A stretch of 37,150 nt of DNA from an uncultured Paenibacillaceae bacterium (GTDB lineage Bacteria; Bacillota; Bacilli; Paenibacillales; DA-C8), in assembly GCA_937957685.1 (NCBI GenBank), contig CALGAO010000123.1, positions 1 to 37,150 of the forward strand, given 5' to 3'. Shown here piece by piece: positions 23,127-29,656 of this stretch (the stretch's first letter is position 1; every line of letters starts with the position of its first letter). The notes under the pieces were generated by a model. The model saw only the letters and a program-made list of their open reading frames with translations, was not told the DNA's origin and ran no database searches. The translations under genes were made by a program, and so were the position numbers.

Positions 23127-26103
23127 ATCGGTCTACCCCCTCCCAGGGCTTATCGACGACCGGCGGGTCATAGGTCTTGACGACATTGCCTGCCTTGTCC
23201 AGATAGCCGAATTCGATCGCTTTGCGGTAAATCTCGCGGTTGATGTTCAACACAGCTTCCTCAAGTGAAGCACGATAGTTCTGCCCATTGAGAACCGTCC
23301 GGTTCCAGGCATTGTTAATCTCACGCGCGATGAAGTAGGAACCGGGCACATGGGCCATATCCTTGTACCAGCGCCATTGCTCCAGGAACACGTTCAGCTC
23401 CTCCGGTGTCCAGTTCAGGTGGCTGAATGCTTCCACATTCGCCGTATTCCATCGGAATTGAATGCCGTAGAACCCTTCCAGTGTCGAGCCGAATCTCTCC
23501 TGAGTTTCGGCGGACAGCCACCATTTCATGAAATGCCATGCTTCGTCCTTGTTCTCCGCCTTCTCGAAGATCATCGTCGCCTGCTGACCGCCGCCAGTCC
23601 ACCGTGCGATGGTGCCGTCTTCCTGGACAACGCCCGGAAGCGGCGCGATTCCCCACCAGCCATTCAGCTCAGGTGCAGCAACGGACAGCTGAAGATACAT
23701 ATTAAAGTCGCCGATGCCGATCGGCATGTCACCGTCGCGGAAATGCTGATAGAAGCTCGAAATCTGGCGCTCGATGCCGTAAACGGTGAAGAAATCGGTG
23801 TATTGCTTGAATGCCTCGAAACCTTGCACGCTGTCGAGCCCTGACTTCAGCCCGTCCTTGCTGTAAAATTCCGCTCCATGCTGATAGAAGAACGTCAGAT
23901 AGTCTTGCGGGATATTGAAGTCATAGCCGTTCTGCTGCAACGTCGGCAGCATCGTCATGACGTCTTCCCAGGTCTGCGGCACTTCCAGTCCGAGACTTCC
24001 GAGAATGTCCTTGCGATAGAACAGCAGGTTGAACTTCTGCGATTCCGGCAGCGCATAATACTTGCCGTCGAAGTAATAAGGCAAGAGTGCGCCTGGCGCA
24101 TACTGCTCGCTCAAGCTGGCGAAATCTTCAAACTGGCTCAGATCCAGCGCCGCTCCGCGCACCGCCATATCGATCGGCGTGCTTTCCGTAACGCCGATGA
24201 CGATGTCCGGCGTCTTGCCAGCGGCATTGGAGAGCACGATCAGCTCTTCCGTCGGCAGCAGGTCCACCCGCACCTTGATTCCAGTCTCCGGCGTAAAATA
24301 TTGGTCAGCCAGGTCCTGCAGGACGTTGACGTAGTCACGTCCGTACTTCATCCAGACATTGACCACCTGGTCGTTGTTGGCGCTGAGGCGGTTGTTGTCG
24401 CTGAAGGACACGAAGAATTTGTTCACGCTGTTCGATGCCTTCTCCAGCATCGTCGCCTCCATCCTCGGCCACTCGCCATTCTCCGGCACGATGTAGATCT
24501 TGTCGAGGAGAAGCGGCGCATCCATGAGCGGCTCCTGGATGGAAGCCAGCTTCGACTGGATGCTGGATATCGTTCCTTTCTTGTACGGGATATCGTTCGG
24601 ATACTCGAGCATATCCTCGATGTCGCGGATCGCGCCGCGGATCGTCTGCGAATAGTTGTCGTCGCGGCCGTTGACTGCGATCAGATCGCGTTCGAGGATG
24701 AGCAGCCCCTTGCGGACAATCTCCAGATTCTCCGGGATCTCCGGATAGTCTCGCATGATGTCCCATGTGCGGTACGTATCGTCGTCGGTTCCGACGATCG
24801 CGAACAGGTCCTGCGCGATATTCGACAGGAGCAGCAGGATGCCGTTCGTTTTGTTCAACACTTGCGTGAACGGCTCGATGGTCGCTTCCATCGCGATCGT
24901 ATGTTCGCCTTTCGTCAGGTAGAAAAGATACGGCTCTCCATTCTCATCGGCCAGCTTGATGCCTTGCCAGTTCGACGCATAATGGAACGGATAGCGGTAT
25001 AGTTCGCTGAACGGCACCTTGCCGTCGATGTAGATCGTGCGGAATACTTTCTTGTTCGTCTGGTAGCCTTGATAAGCGCGCATGCCGATCTGGTACAGGC
25101 CGTCCTCGGGAACGGTGAACGTCCAGGTGATCGTTTCGCGTCCAGCCTCCCAGTTGTTGCCGCCGACGGAGTTGAAGATCAGCTTGCCTCCGGCCTTCGG
25201 CGTAGTCATGGCTTCCTGGTCAACATACATCTGAAGCGAGACGTCGTTCTTGTTCGTCATGATCTCCGCTTCAATCGTGACCACATCATCTGCGCCGGAA
25301 GAAGCGTTCTGAGGATATTGCTGACGAACGGTCGCGTAATCCTCCGCCGTCTCCTGCGGATGGAGCAGAATTTTGTCGATCACGATCGACTGGTACGTTT
25401 GCAAGCGAATCTTATGCTTGCCTTCCTCGAACAGCCAGAGGAGCGGCTGGGCATAAGCCCCTGTGTTGTCCTTGAACGGCACGCTCAACCAGGTATCAAT
25501 TTCTTCCGGGCTCGGACGGATATCGTCGCCGTATTCGTCCTGGCGGATCGGCAGCTGATCACGGAACAGCTTGCGGAATTCAATCGCCCTTGCTTCGCGG
25601 AACGGGAAGAGCCCGTCAACGGTTACCGCAAACGTCACCGGACGATAATTCTTCACATTGCCTGACGATTCATAGGAATGATAGACCAGCGTCATCTCAT
25701 AGAGTCCGGGTTCGTCGATCTCCACTTCATATTCGATCCAGTTCGTCCGATTATTGTTCCAGATCAATACATCACTCCTGCCGGCGTAGCTTCCTGTCTC
25801 GATCACGGAATCATCAGAAGCAGCGGCGTATTTGGCGGCAGCCACCTCAATCGTTGCGCTTGCGGGCTCGTGTCCGGAGCCTAGCCATTCCACGAGCACA
25901 TCCGCATAGTAAGGCTCGAACTGGCTGCTTCCGAGCGACATCTGGGCAAGCATCTCCAGGATCGAATCCTCATCCTCCAGCTTGCCGGTAAGCGCCTGAT
26001 TGCCTCCAGCGCAGCCAGCCAGGAGCACAGCCGAGATGCCGATGGCCGCGATCAACGTGTACAGCTTGCTCGCCCAGCCGATTTTGCGCTTATGAAGCGC
26101 CAT
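23116..26103 (-). CDS. Large solute-binding lipoprotein with two N-terminal carbohydrate-binding-like domains
   Basis: A 995-residue ABC binding protein, more than twice the usual 420-550. The lipobox is LLAGC with Cys31. Two beta-sandwich segments resembling CBM6/CBM35-type or galactose-binding-like modules lie at about 80-255 (ATIEVAAAKYAAASDDSVIE; WIEYEVEIDEPGLYEMTLVY) and 265-415 (VVTIEAEIMTNKNDVSLQMY; WTFTVPEDGLYQIGMRAYQG). A helical segment (about 430-560) leads to a type-1 solute-binding domain (about 575-960: VVNVWMKYGRDYVNVLQDLA; VPQTWEDVMTMLPTLQQNGY; KDEAWHFMKWWLSAETQERF). ATG at 26103 is chosen because AAGGAG is nine bases upstream; the ATG at 26112 touches the ribosome site. The extra modules may hold polymer near the transporter; that is inference. 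Confidence 0.85.
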   Translation of the reverse strand: MALHKRKIGWASKLYTLIAAIGISAVLLAGCAGGNQALTGKLEDEDSILEMLAQMSLGSSQFEPYYADVLVEWLGSGHEPASATIEVAAAKYAAASDDSVIETGSYAGRSDVLIWNNNRTNWIEYEVEIDEPGLYEMTLVYHSYESSGNVKNYRPVTFAVTVDGLFPFREARAIEFRKLFRDQLPIRQDEYGDDIRPSPEEIDTWLSVPFKDNTGAYAQPLLWLFEEGKHKIRLQTYQSIVIDKILLHPQETAEDYATVRQQYPQNASSGADDVVTIEAEIMTNKNDVSLQMYVDQEAMTTPKAGGKLIFNSVGGNNWEAGRETITWTFTVPEDGLYQIGMRAYQGYQTNKKVFRTIYIDGKVPFSELYRYPFHYASNWQGIKLADENGEPYLFYLTKGEHTIAMEATIEPFTQVLNKTNGILLLLSNIAQDLFAIVGTDDDTYRTWDIMRDYPEIPENLEIVRKGLLILERDLIAVNGRDDNYSQTIRGAIRDIEDMLEYPNDIPYKKGTISSIQSKLASIQEPLMDAPLLLDKIYIVPENGEWPRMEATMLEKASNSVNKFFVSFSDNNRLSANNDQVVNVWMKYGRDYVNVLQDLADQYFTPETGIKVRVDLLPTEELIVLSNAAGKTPDIVIGVTESTPIDMAVRGAALDLSQFEDFASLSEQYAPGALLPYYFDGKYYALPESQKFNLLFYRKDILGSLGLEVPQTWEDVMTMLPTLQQNGYDFNIPQDYLTFFYQHGAEFYSKDGLKSGLDSVQGFEAFKQYTDFFTVYGIERQISSFYQHFRDGDMPIGIGDFNMYLQLSVAAPELNGWWGIAPLPGVVQEDGTIARWTGGGQQATMIFEKAENKDEAWHFMKWWLSAETQERFGSTLEGFYGIQFRWNTANVEAFSHLNWTPEELNVFLEQWRWYKDMAHVPGSYFIAREINNAWNRTVLNGQNYRASLEEAVLNINREIYRKAIEFGYLDKAGNVVKTYDPPVVDKPWEGVDRYVQ

Positions 26104-26133
26104 CACTACCATCTCCTTCCCTGACCTCTGCGT

Positions 26134-27252
26134 TTACCCGCATACACATACATCCGTTGCAGCATCGAAGAACAGCGCCTTGTTCATATCGAACACCAGA
26201 TCGATCTTCTCCTCATCCTGAAAGGTATAGCGCGGATTCACGCGAACGATGAGGTCGCTCTGTGCGCCAATATCGAGGTAGAGGTAGCGGTCTGCCCCCA
26301 TCAGCTCGCTGAGCTTGTAGATGCCCTGGAATCTGGCATTCGGGAATGCTTCGGACACCAGCTGATCCATGCTGACATTCTCCGGCCGGATGCCCATGAC
26401 GATCGACTTGTTGACATAGCCCGCTTCGCGCAGTTGCTTGGCCTTGCCATCCGGAATCTCGATCGTATAGCGGCGCGTTCGGAAGTACAGCTTGTCGTCC
26501 TCCAGCACTGTCTTCCCGTCGATGAAGTTCATCGGCGGCGAGCCGACGAAGCTGGCGACGAAGCGATTGGCCGGGTGATTGTAGATGTGCTCCGGCGTGT
26601 CCACTTGCTGGATCACCCCGTCGTTCATGACGACGATGCGGTCGCCCATCGTCATCGCTTCCGTCTGATCGTGCGTCACGTAGATCGTCGTAACCCCGAG
26701 CTGCCGCTGCAAGCGGATGATCTCGGTGCGCATGTGCACGCGCAGCTTCGCATCGAGGTTGGACAGCGGCTCGTCCATCAGGAACACCTGCGGTTCACGG
26801 ACGATCGCCCGGCCCAGCGCTACCCGCTGCCGCTGGCCGCCTGACAGCTGGCGCGGCTTGCGGTCGAGGAAGTTTTCGATTTCCAGCACGCGGGAAGCCC
26901 GTTTGACCGCTGTCTCAATCTCGCTCTTCGGTGTTTTGCGTAAACGCAACCCAAAAGCGATATTCTCGAAGATATTCATGTTCGGATATAGCGCGTAGTT
27001 CTGGAACACCATCGCAATATCCCGGTTCTTCGGCGGCAGATCGTTAACCTTCCGGTCATTGATGAAGATTTCTCCTTCGCTGATGTCCTCCAGGCCAGCG
27101 ATCATTCTGAGCGTCGTGGACTTGCCGCAGCCCGAAGGTCCGACGAAGACGATAAACTCCTTGTCTTCTACACTCAGATTAAAATCCTTGACCACCGGCT
27201 TCTTGTCTTTGCCGTAAGTCTTGTACACATGATTGAACAAGATGCTCGCCAT
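26134..27252 (-). CDS. ABC transporter ATPase, MsmX/UgpC type
   Basis: A 372-residue nucleotide-binding subunit. Walker A is GPSGCGKST (38-46), the Q-loop Gln84 is in VFQNYALYP, the signature LSGGQ is at 136-140, Walker B is VFLMDEP (156-162) with catalytic Glu161, and the switch His194 is in YVTHDQTEAM. Residues ~235-372 form the MalK-type TOBE regulatory domain. MsmX-type ATPases commonly serve several sugar importers, so this one can energise both permease pairs of the operon. It is the first gene of the ten-gene operon; ATG at 27252 follows CCAGGAGGG and a cre site lies just upstream. Having the ATPase inside the operon is less usual than the unlinked msmX arrangement of Bacillus. The C-terminus ends in an unusual VCVCG. 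Confidence 0.95.
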   Translation of the reverse strand: MASILFNHVYKTYGKDKKPVVKDFNLSVEDKEFIVFVGPSGCGKSTTLRMIAGLEDISEGEIFINDRKVNDLPPKNRDIAMVFQNYALYPNMNIFENIAFGLRLRKTPKSEIETAVKRASRVLEIENFLDRKPRQLSGGQRQRVALGRAIVREPQVFLMDEPLSNLDAKLRVHMRTEIIRLQRQLGVTTIYVTHDQTEAMTMGDRIVVMNDGVIQQVDTPEHIYNHPANRFVASFVGSPPMNFIDGKTVLEDDKLYFRTRRYTIEIPDGKAKQLREAGYVNKSIVMGIRPENVSMDQLVSEAFPNARFQGIYKLSELMGADRYLYLDIGAQSDLIVRVNPRYTFQDEEKIDLVFDMNKALFFDAATDVCVCG

Positions 27253-27277
27253 GCCCTTCCCTCCTGGTTCAGTTCAT

Positions 27278-27291
27278 TGCAAACGGTTACT
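27278..27291 (-). promoter_or_regulatory. cre (CcpA) site in front of the transport operon
   Basis: TGCAAACGGTTACT on the plus strand, AGTAACCGTTTGCA on the minus strand, fits TGWAANCGNTNWCA except at two positions. It is 26 bases before the ATPase start and just downstream of the -10 box at 27301-27306, a typical repression position. Confidence 0.6.
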
Positions 27292-27300
27292 TTAGCTAAC

Positions 27301-27306
27301 ATTATA
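27301..27306 (-). promoter_or_regulatory. -10 box of the transport operon
   Basis: A perfect TATAAT on the minus strand, 49 bases before the ATPase start. At 17 bases upstream there is only CACAAC; the nearest -35-like TTTACA (27334-27329) is 22 bases away. A missing -35 would fit a promoter that needs an activator such as the operon's own OmpR-type regulator. Confidence 0.5.
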
Positions 27307-27352
27307 AAAAAGCCCATCTAAACGTTGTGTAAAGATTAGCGTTTAAATGGGC
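27306..27352 (-). terminator. Intrinsic terminator directly upstream of the operon promoter
   Basis: GCCCATCTAAACG (27312-27324) and CGTTTAAATGGGC (27340-27352) form a 13-bp stem with one mismatch and a 15-base loop. On the minus strand it is followed by TTTTTT, which runs straight into the TATAAT of the operon. It would stop transcripts coming from the GH43/ISL3 side, or act as an attenuator if a promoter lies further upstream. Confidence 0.8.
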
Positions 27353-27388
27353 ATTTGACATTTTCAGGTGTAAAGATCGTGTAAAGAT
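27327..27388 (-). repeat. Three direct repeats of ATCTTTACAC, candidate response-regulator sites
   Basis: GTGTAAAGAT (ATCTTTACAC on the minus strand) occurs at 27327-27336, 27368-27377 and 27379-27388. The last two are 11 bases apart start to start, giving TTTACA-N5-TTTACA, the layout bound by OmpR/PhoB-type regulators such as PhoP. The first copy lies in the terminator loop. Binding by the operon's own regulator is inferred. Confidence 0.6.
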
Positions 27389-27404
27389 TTTAAGGAACCA
27401 AGAT

Positions 27405-27418
27405 AATCAAGCTTGATT
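27405..27418. repeat. Perfect 14-base palindrome AATCAAGCTTGATT
   Basis: The sequence equals its own reverse complement and stands about 100 bases upstream of the operon's -10 box, next to the ATCTTTACAC repeats. It could be a dimeric repressor or activator site. The bases 27419-27484 show nothing further. Confidence 0.5.
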
Positions 27419-27484
27419 GCCATAAGTATGACTTATTCCTGCTGAGGCGAGGCGGTATTTCTAATGATTTTAAAAGGAAAGAAA

Positions 27485-27933
27485 GGCTCAATCTCAAAAT
27501 CAGTGCCTGACTGCTAGCATAACAACCGATGGCGGTTGCATTCGATCAGAATACCTGCTTTATAATGACTGCGATTTCGTGTAAAGTAATGGCGACGCTG
27601 AAAGGCTTTAATGCGATTGTGACGGCCTTCCACAACCGCGTTGGTCCACCGGCATTGATGGTAGTTGACGATTTCGGCTTGCCAATTGCGCATCGTCTTA
27701 AGGGTACTTCGGACAGCGGCGTGGTTGATCTGGTCGCCTTGCTCACACCATCGCTCGAATCCCCGTTTCGCGACGGCAAAGCTGGGGGAGCAGTCGTACC
27801 AGGTCGTAAACGCTTCTTTCCACTCCCATACGCTTTGTTGTTTGTACGGACTTACAACATTACAGGAATTGCAGATGTTTTTCCATTTTCAGCCCCGGTC
27901 TAATCCGTCAAGCACTGAATTCGGTTTTGAGCC
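27485..27933 (-). mobile_element. Internally deleted ISL3-family element (449 bp)
   Basis: The ends 27485-27511 and 27907-27933 are 27-base inverted repeats with 21 matches, beginning GGCTCAA and sharing TCAGTGC-TGAC. Between them lies only the C-terminal third of an ISL3-type transposase, so about 0.8-0.9 kb is missing compared with a full ISL3 element. The 8-base flanks (GAAAGAAA and ACTTTTAT) are not a target duplication, so the insertion is old or rearranged. 27934-28040 holds nothing recognisable. Confidence 0.8.
27514..27888 (-). pseudogene. ISL3-family transposase remnant
   Basis: The minus-strand frame ending with TAG at 27514-27516 gives about 110 residues (27846-27514) that read as the ISL3 transposase C-terminus: VWEWKEAFTTWYDCSPSFAV, FERWCEQGDQINH, RWTNAVVEGRHNRIKAFQRR and HYFTRNRSHYKAGILIECN. 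The frame is closed upstream by a stop at 27889-27891. A short ATG frame, MEKHLQFL, in another register near 27886 may be what is left of the original N-terminus before the deletion joint. It cannot make an active transposase, though its ends could still be moved by an intact relative elsewhere. Confidence 0.8.
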
Positions 27934-28040
27934 ACTTTTATTAGCCCATAATTTACCTTATTTTACTTTATGGTGTTAGGCTGCAGATCATGTACACCAG
28001 TAAAATGAGTCAACTACAATCAAGTTCAATGTTCGGTTGT

Positions 28041-29492
28041 TTACAATGGTCTATACGAGAAAGAGTGTACGAAAGCCTGTCCGCTGCCCACCGCATCCAG
28101 GCCGATGCGCAGACTCAGGAACCCGCCGAAGGTATTGTGATGGAATCCGGACGCTTCGACGACCTTGTCGTACTTCACCCACACGCCATCTTGCCCTTGA
28201 TAATAGAAGGAAACGATGTGGTTGTCGTTGCGTATCCGCAATCGCACCCTGCCGCCCGGGCAAGCCATTCGGCGGTAGGACTTGAAATTGCGGAGATGGC
28301 GAACGCCCGAAGTGTTCAGTCCCAGTCCAAGATAGGTATGCTTGTCATAGTACAACAGGAATAATGCTTCCGCCTCTCCTGATACCGATACTTCCGCTTC
28401 CGCTTCGTATGAGCGATGACCAGTCATATACAATATCGGCGAGTCCTCGCCCTCCATCCGTCCATCAATCACCAGACAACCGTCCTGCACGCGGAACCGT
28501 TCGCGGCCAGCATCGCGAAGCCGTTGCCAATGTAAGCCAAGCCCCGTGAAGCGATCCTGCTGCGGCATGCCATAATGCACCTTCTCAGCAACCTGCCGCG
28601 GCATCGGCAGAGGCTGATCCGGCTGTACGCCGTCCGGCACCTTGAACCAGCCGTCCGCCGTCCACTCGATCGGCACCAGCATCGTATGCCTGCCCAGCGT
28701 ATGGAAGCCTCCTTCATACGCATGATAGATCATATACCAACGACCTTCGGGCGTATCGATGAGCGATCCATGACCTTGCGACCACCAGCGCTCCTCCCGG
28801 CTCCATGTGCGAATGATCGGATTGTACGGGGAATGCTCCCAGGGGCCCCATGGCGTCCGCGATCTGGAAGCTGCGACCATATGGCTCGTAGCAGGCCCGG
28901 CAGTGCCGCCCACGGCGATGATCATATAATAATATCCATCCTTGCGAAGCAGTTTCGGACCTTCCGGGCTGAACGCCTCTACCTCCCAGTCATCCGGGTA
29001 TCTCCACGGATCATACACCTTCTTCACTTCACCAACGACCGACAGACCGTCATCGGCGAGCTGGACCATATGTCCGTCAGACAGATGCAAGTAACGCTTG
29101 CCATCCGGCCCAACCACATGTCCGGGATCGATGAAGCGCGTGCCAAGATCCACCGGTTTGCTCCAGGGACCTCTCGGATCCTCGGCATACGAGACCCAGT
29201 TCGTCCCGTCCGCAGGAAAATATACATAGAACAGGCCGTTATGATACGTGATATCCGGAGCCCAGACATTGCCGTTGCACTGGTGCAGAACGGCGCCGAC
29301 AGGTTCCCAGTTGACCAGGTCGAGCGAATGCCAGACGATCAGCCCCGGCACGTATTGGTAGGAAGTATTCACCATATAATAGTCTTCTCCGACCCGGATG
29401 ATCGACGGGTCTGCATAGTTCCCCCGCAGCACAGGATTCAGGTAAGTACCGTTGCCCAGATCGCCGCTAATGTTCTCGTTGCGTATGCTCAT
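28041..29492 (-). CDS. GH43 family glycosidase, probable arabinofuranosidase/xylosidase or related
   Basis: A 483-residue enzyme. Residues 15-330 form the five-bladed propeller of GH43 with the three expected acids: Asp28 in NYADPSII (base), Asp122 in RFIDPG (pKa modulator) and Glu177 in SPEGPKLL (acid). Residues ~345-483 are a beta-sandwich domain (RFRVQDGCLVIDGRMEGEDS; DKHTYLGLGLNTSGVRHL) of the concanavalin-like kind found after several GH43 subfamilies. It likely removes arabinose or another side-chain sugar from pectic oligomers. No signal peptide, so it is cytoplasmic. The start is ATG at 29492 with GGGGAG eight bases upstream; the open frame continues to 29684 but has no ribosome site there and would run into the preceding gene. 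It is a single gene with a palindrome and repeats upstream. Confidence 0.9.
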   Translation of the reverse strand: MSIRNENISGDLGNGTYLNPVLRGNYADPSIIRVGEDYYMVNTSYQYVPGLIVWHSLDLVNWEPVGAVLHQCNGNVWAPDITYHNGLFYVYFPADGTNWVSYAEDPRGPWSKPVDLGTRFIDPGHVVGPDGKRYLHLSDGHMVQLADDGLSVVGEVKKVYDPWRYPDDWEVEAFSPEGPKLLRKDGYYYMIIAVGGTAGPATSHMVAASRSRTPWGPWEHSPYNPIIRTWSREERWWSQGHGSLIDTPEGRWYMIYHAYEGGFHTLGRHTMLVPIEWTADGWFKVPDGVQPDQPLPMPRQVAEKVHYGMPQQDRFTGLGLHWQRLRDAGRERFRVQDGCLVIDGRMEGEDSPILYMTGHRSYEAEAEVSVSGEAEALFLLYYDKHTYLGLGLNTSGVRHLRNFKSYRRMACPGGRVRLRIRNDNHIVSFYYQGQDGVWVKYDKVVEASGFHHNTFGGFLSLRIGLDAVGSGQAFVHSFSYRPL

Positions 29493-29590
29493 TGTTCTTC
29501 TCCCCTGTTTGTCATGATGGTTGTTCGGTATCGTTAGTTCCAGAATGTTTGTTGCCTGATAAACTTCATTCAATCGGTTGATATAGCCTG

Positions 29591-29631
29591 TGCCGTACGG
29601 CATGGAAGGACACCGGTCCAGACACCGGTCC
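29591..29631. repeat. Palindrome and tandem 11-base repeat between the giant lyase and GH43
   Basis: TGCCGTACGGCA (29591-29602) is a perfect 12-base palindrome. It is followed by GACACCGGTCC at 29609-29619 and 29621-29631, 12 bases apart, each containing the palindrome ACCGGT. The cluster is in the 164-base gap between the lyase stop (29657) and the GH43 start (29492) and could be an operator for GH43 or a hairpin ending the lyase transcript. No T-run follows. Confidence 0.55.
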
Positions 29632-29656
29632 GATGCCCTTCTTCCGTACAAAGGGG

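Noticed and set aside
27327..27388. CRISPR-like array
   Set aside because: Three 10-base repeats with unequal spacing (41 and 11 bases) are far too short and irregular; no cas genes are present.
27546..27779. 77-codon minus-strand frame in the ISL3 remnant
   Set aside because: The transposase similarity is in a different frame (27846-27514); this one is a shadow.
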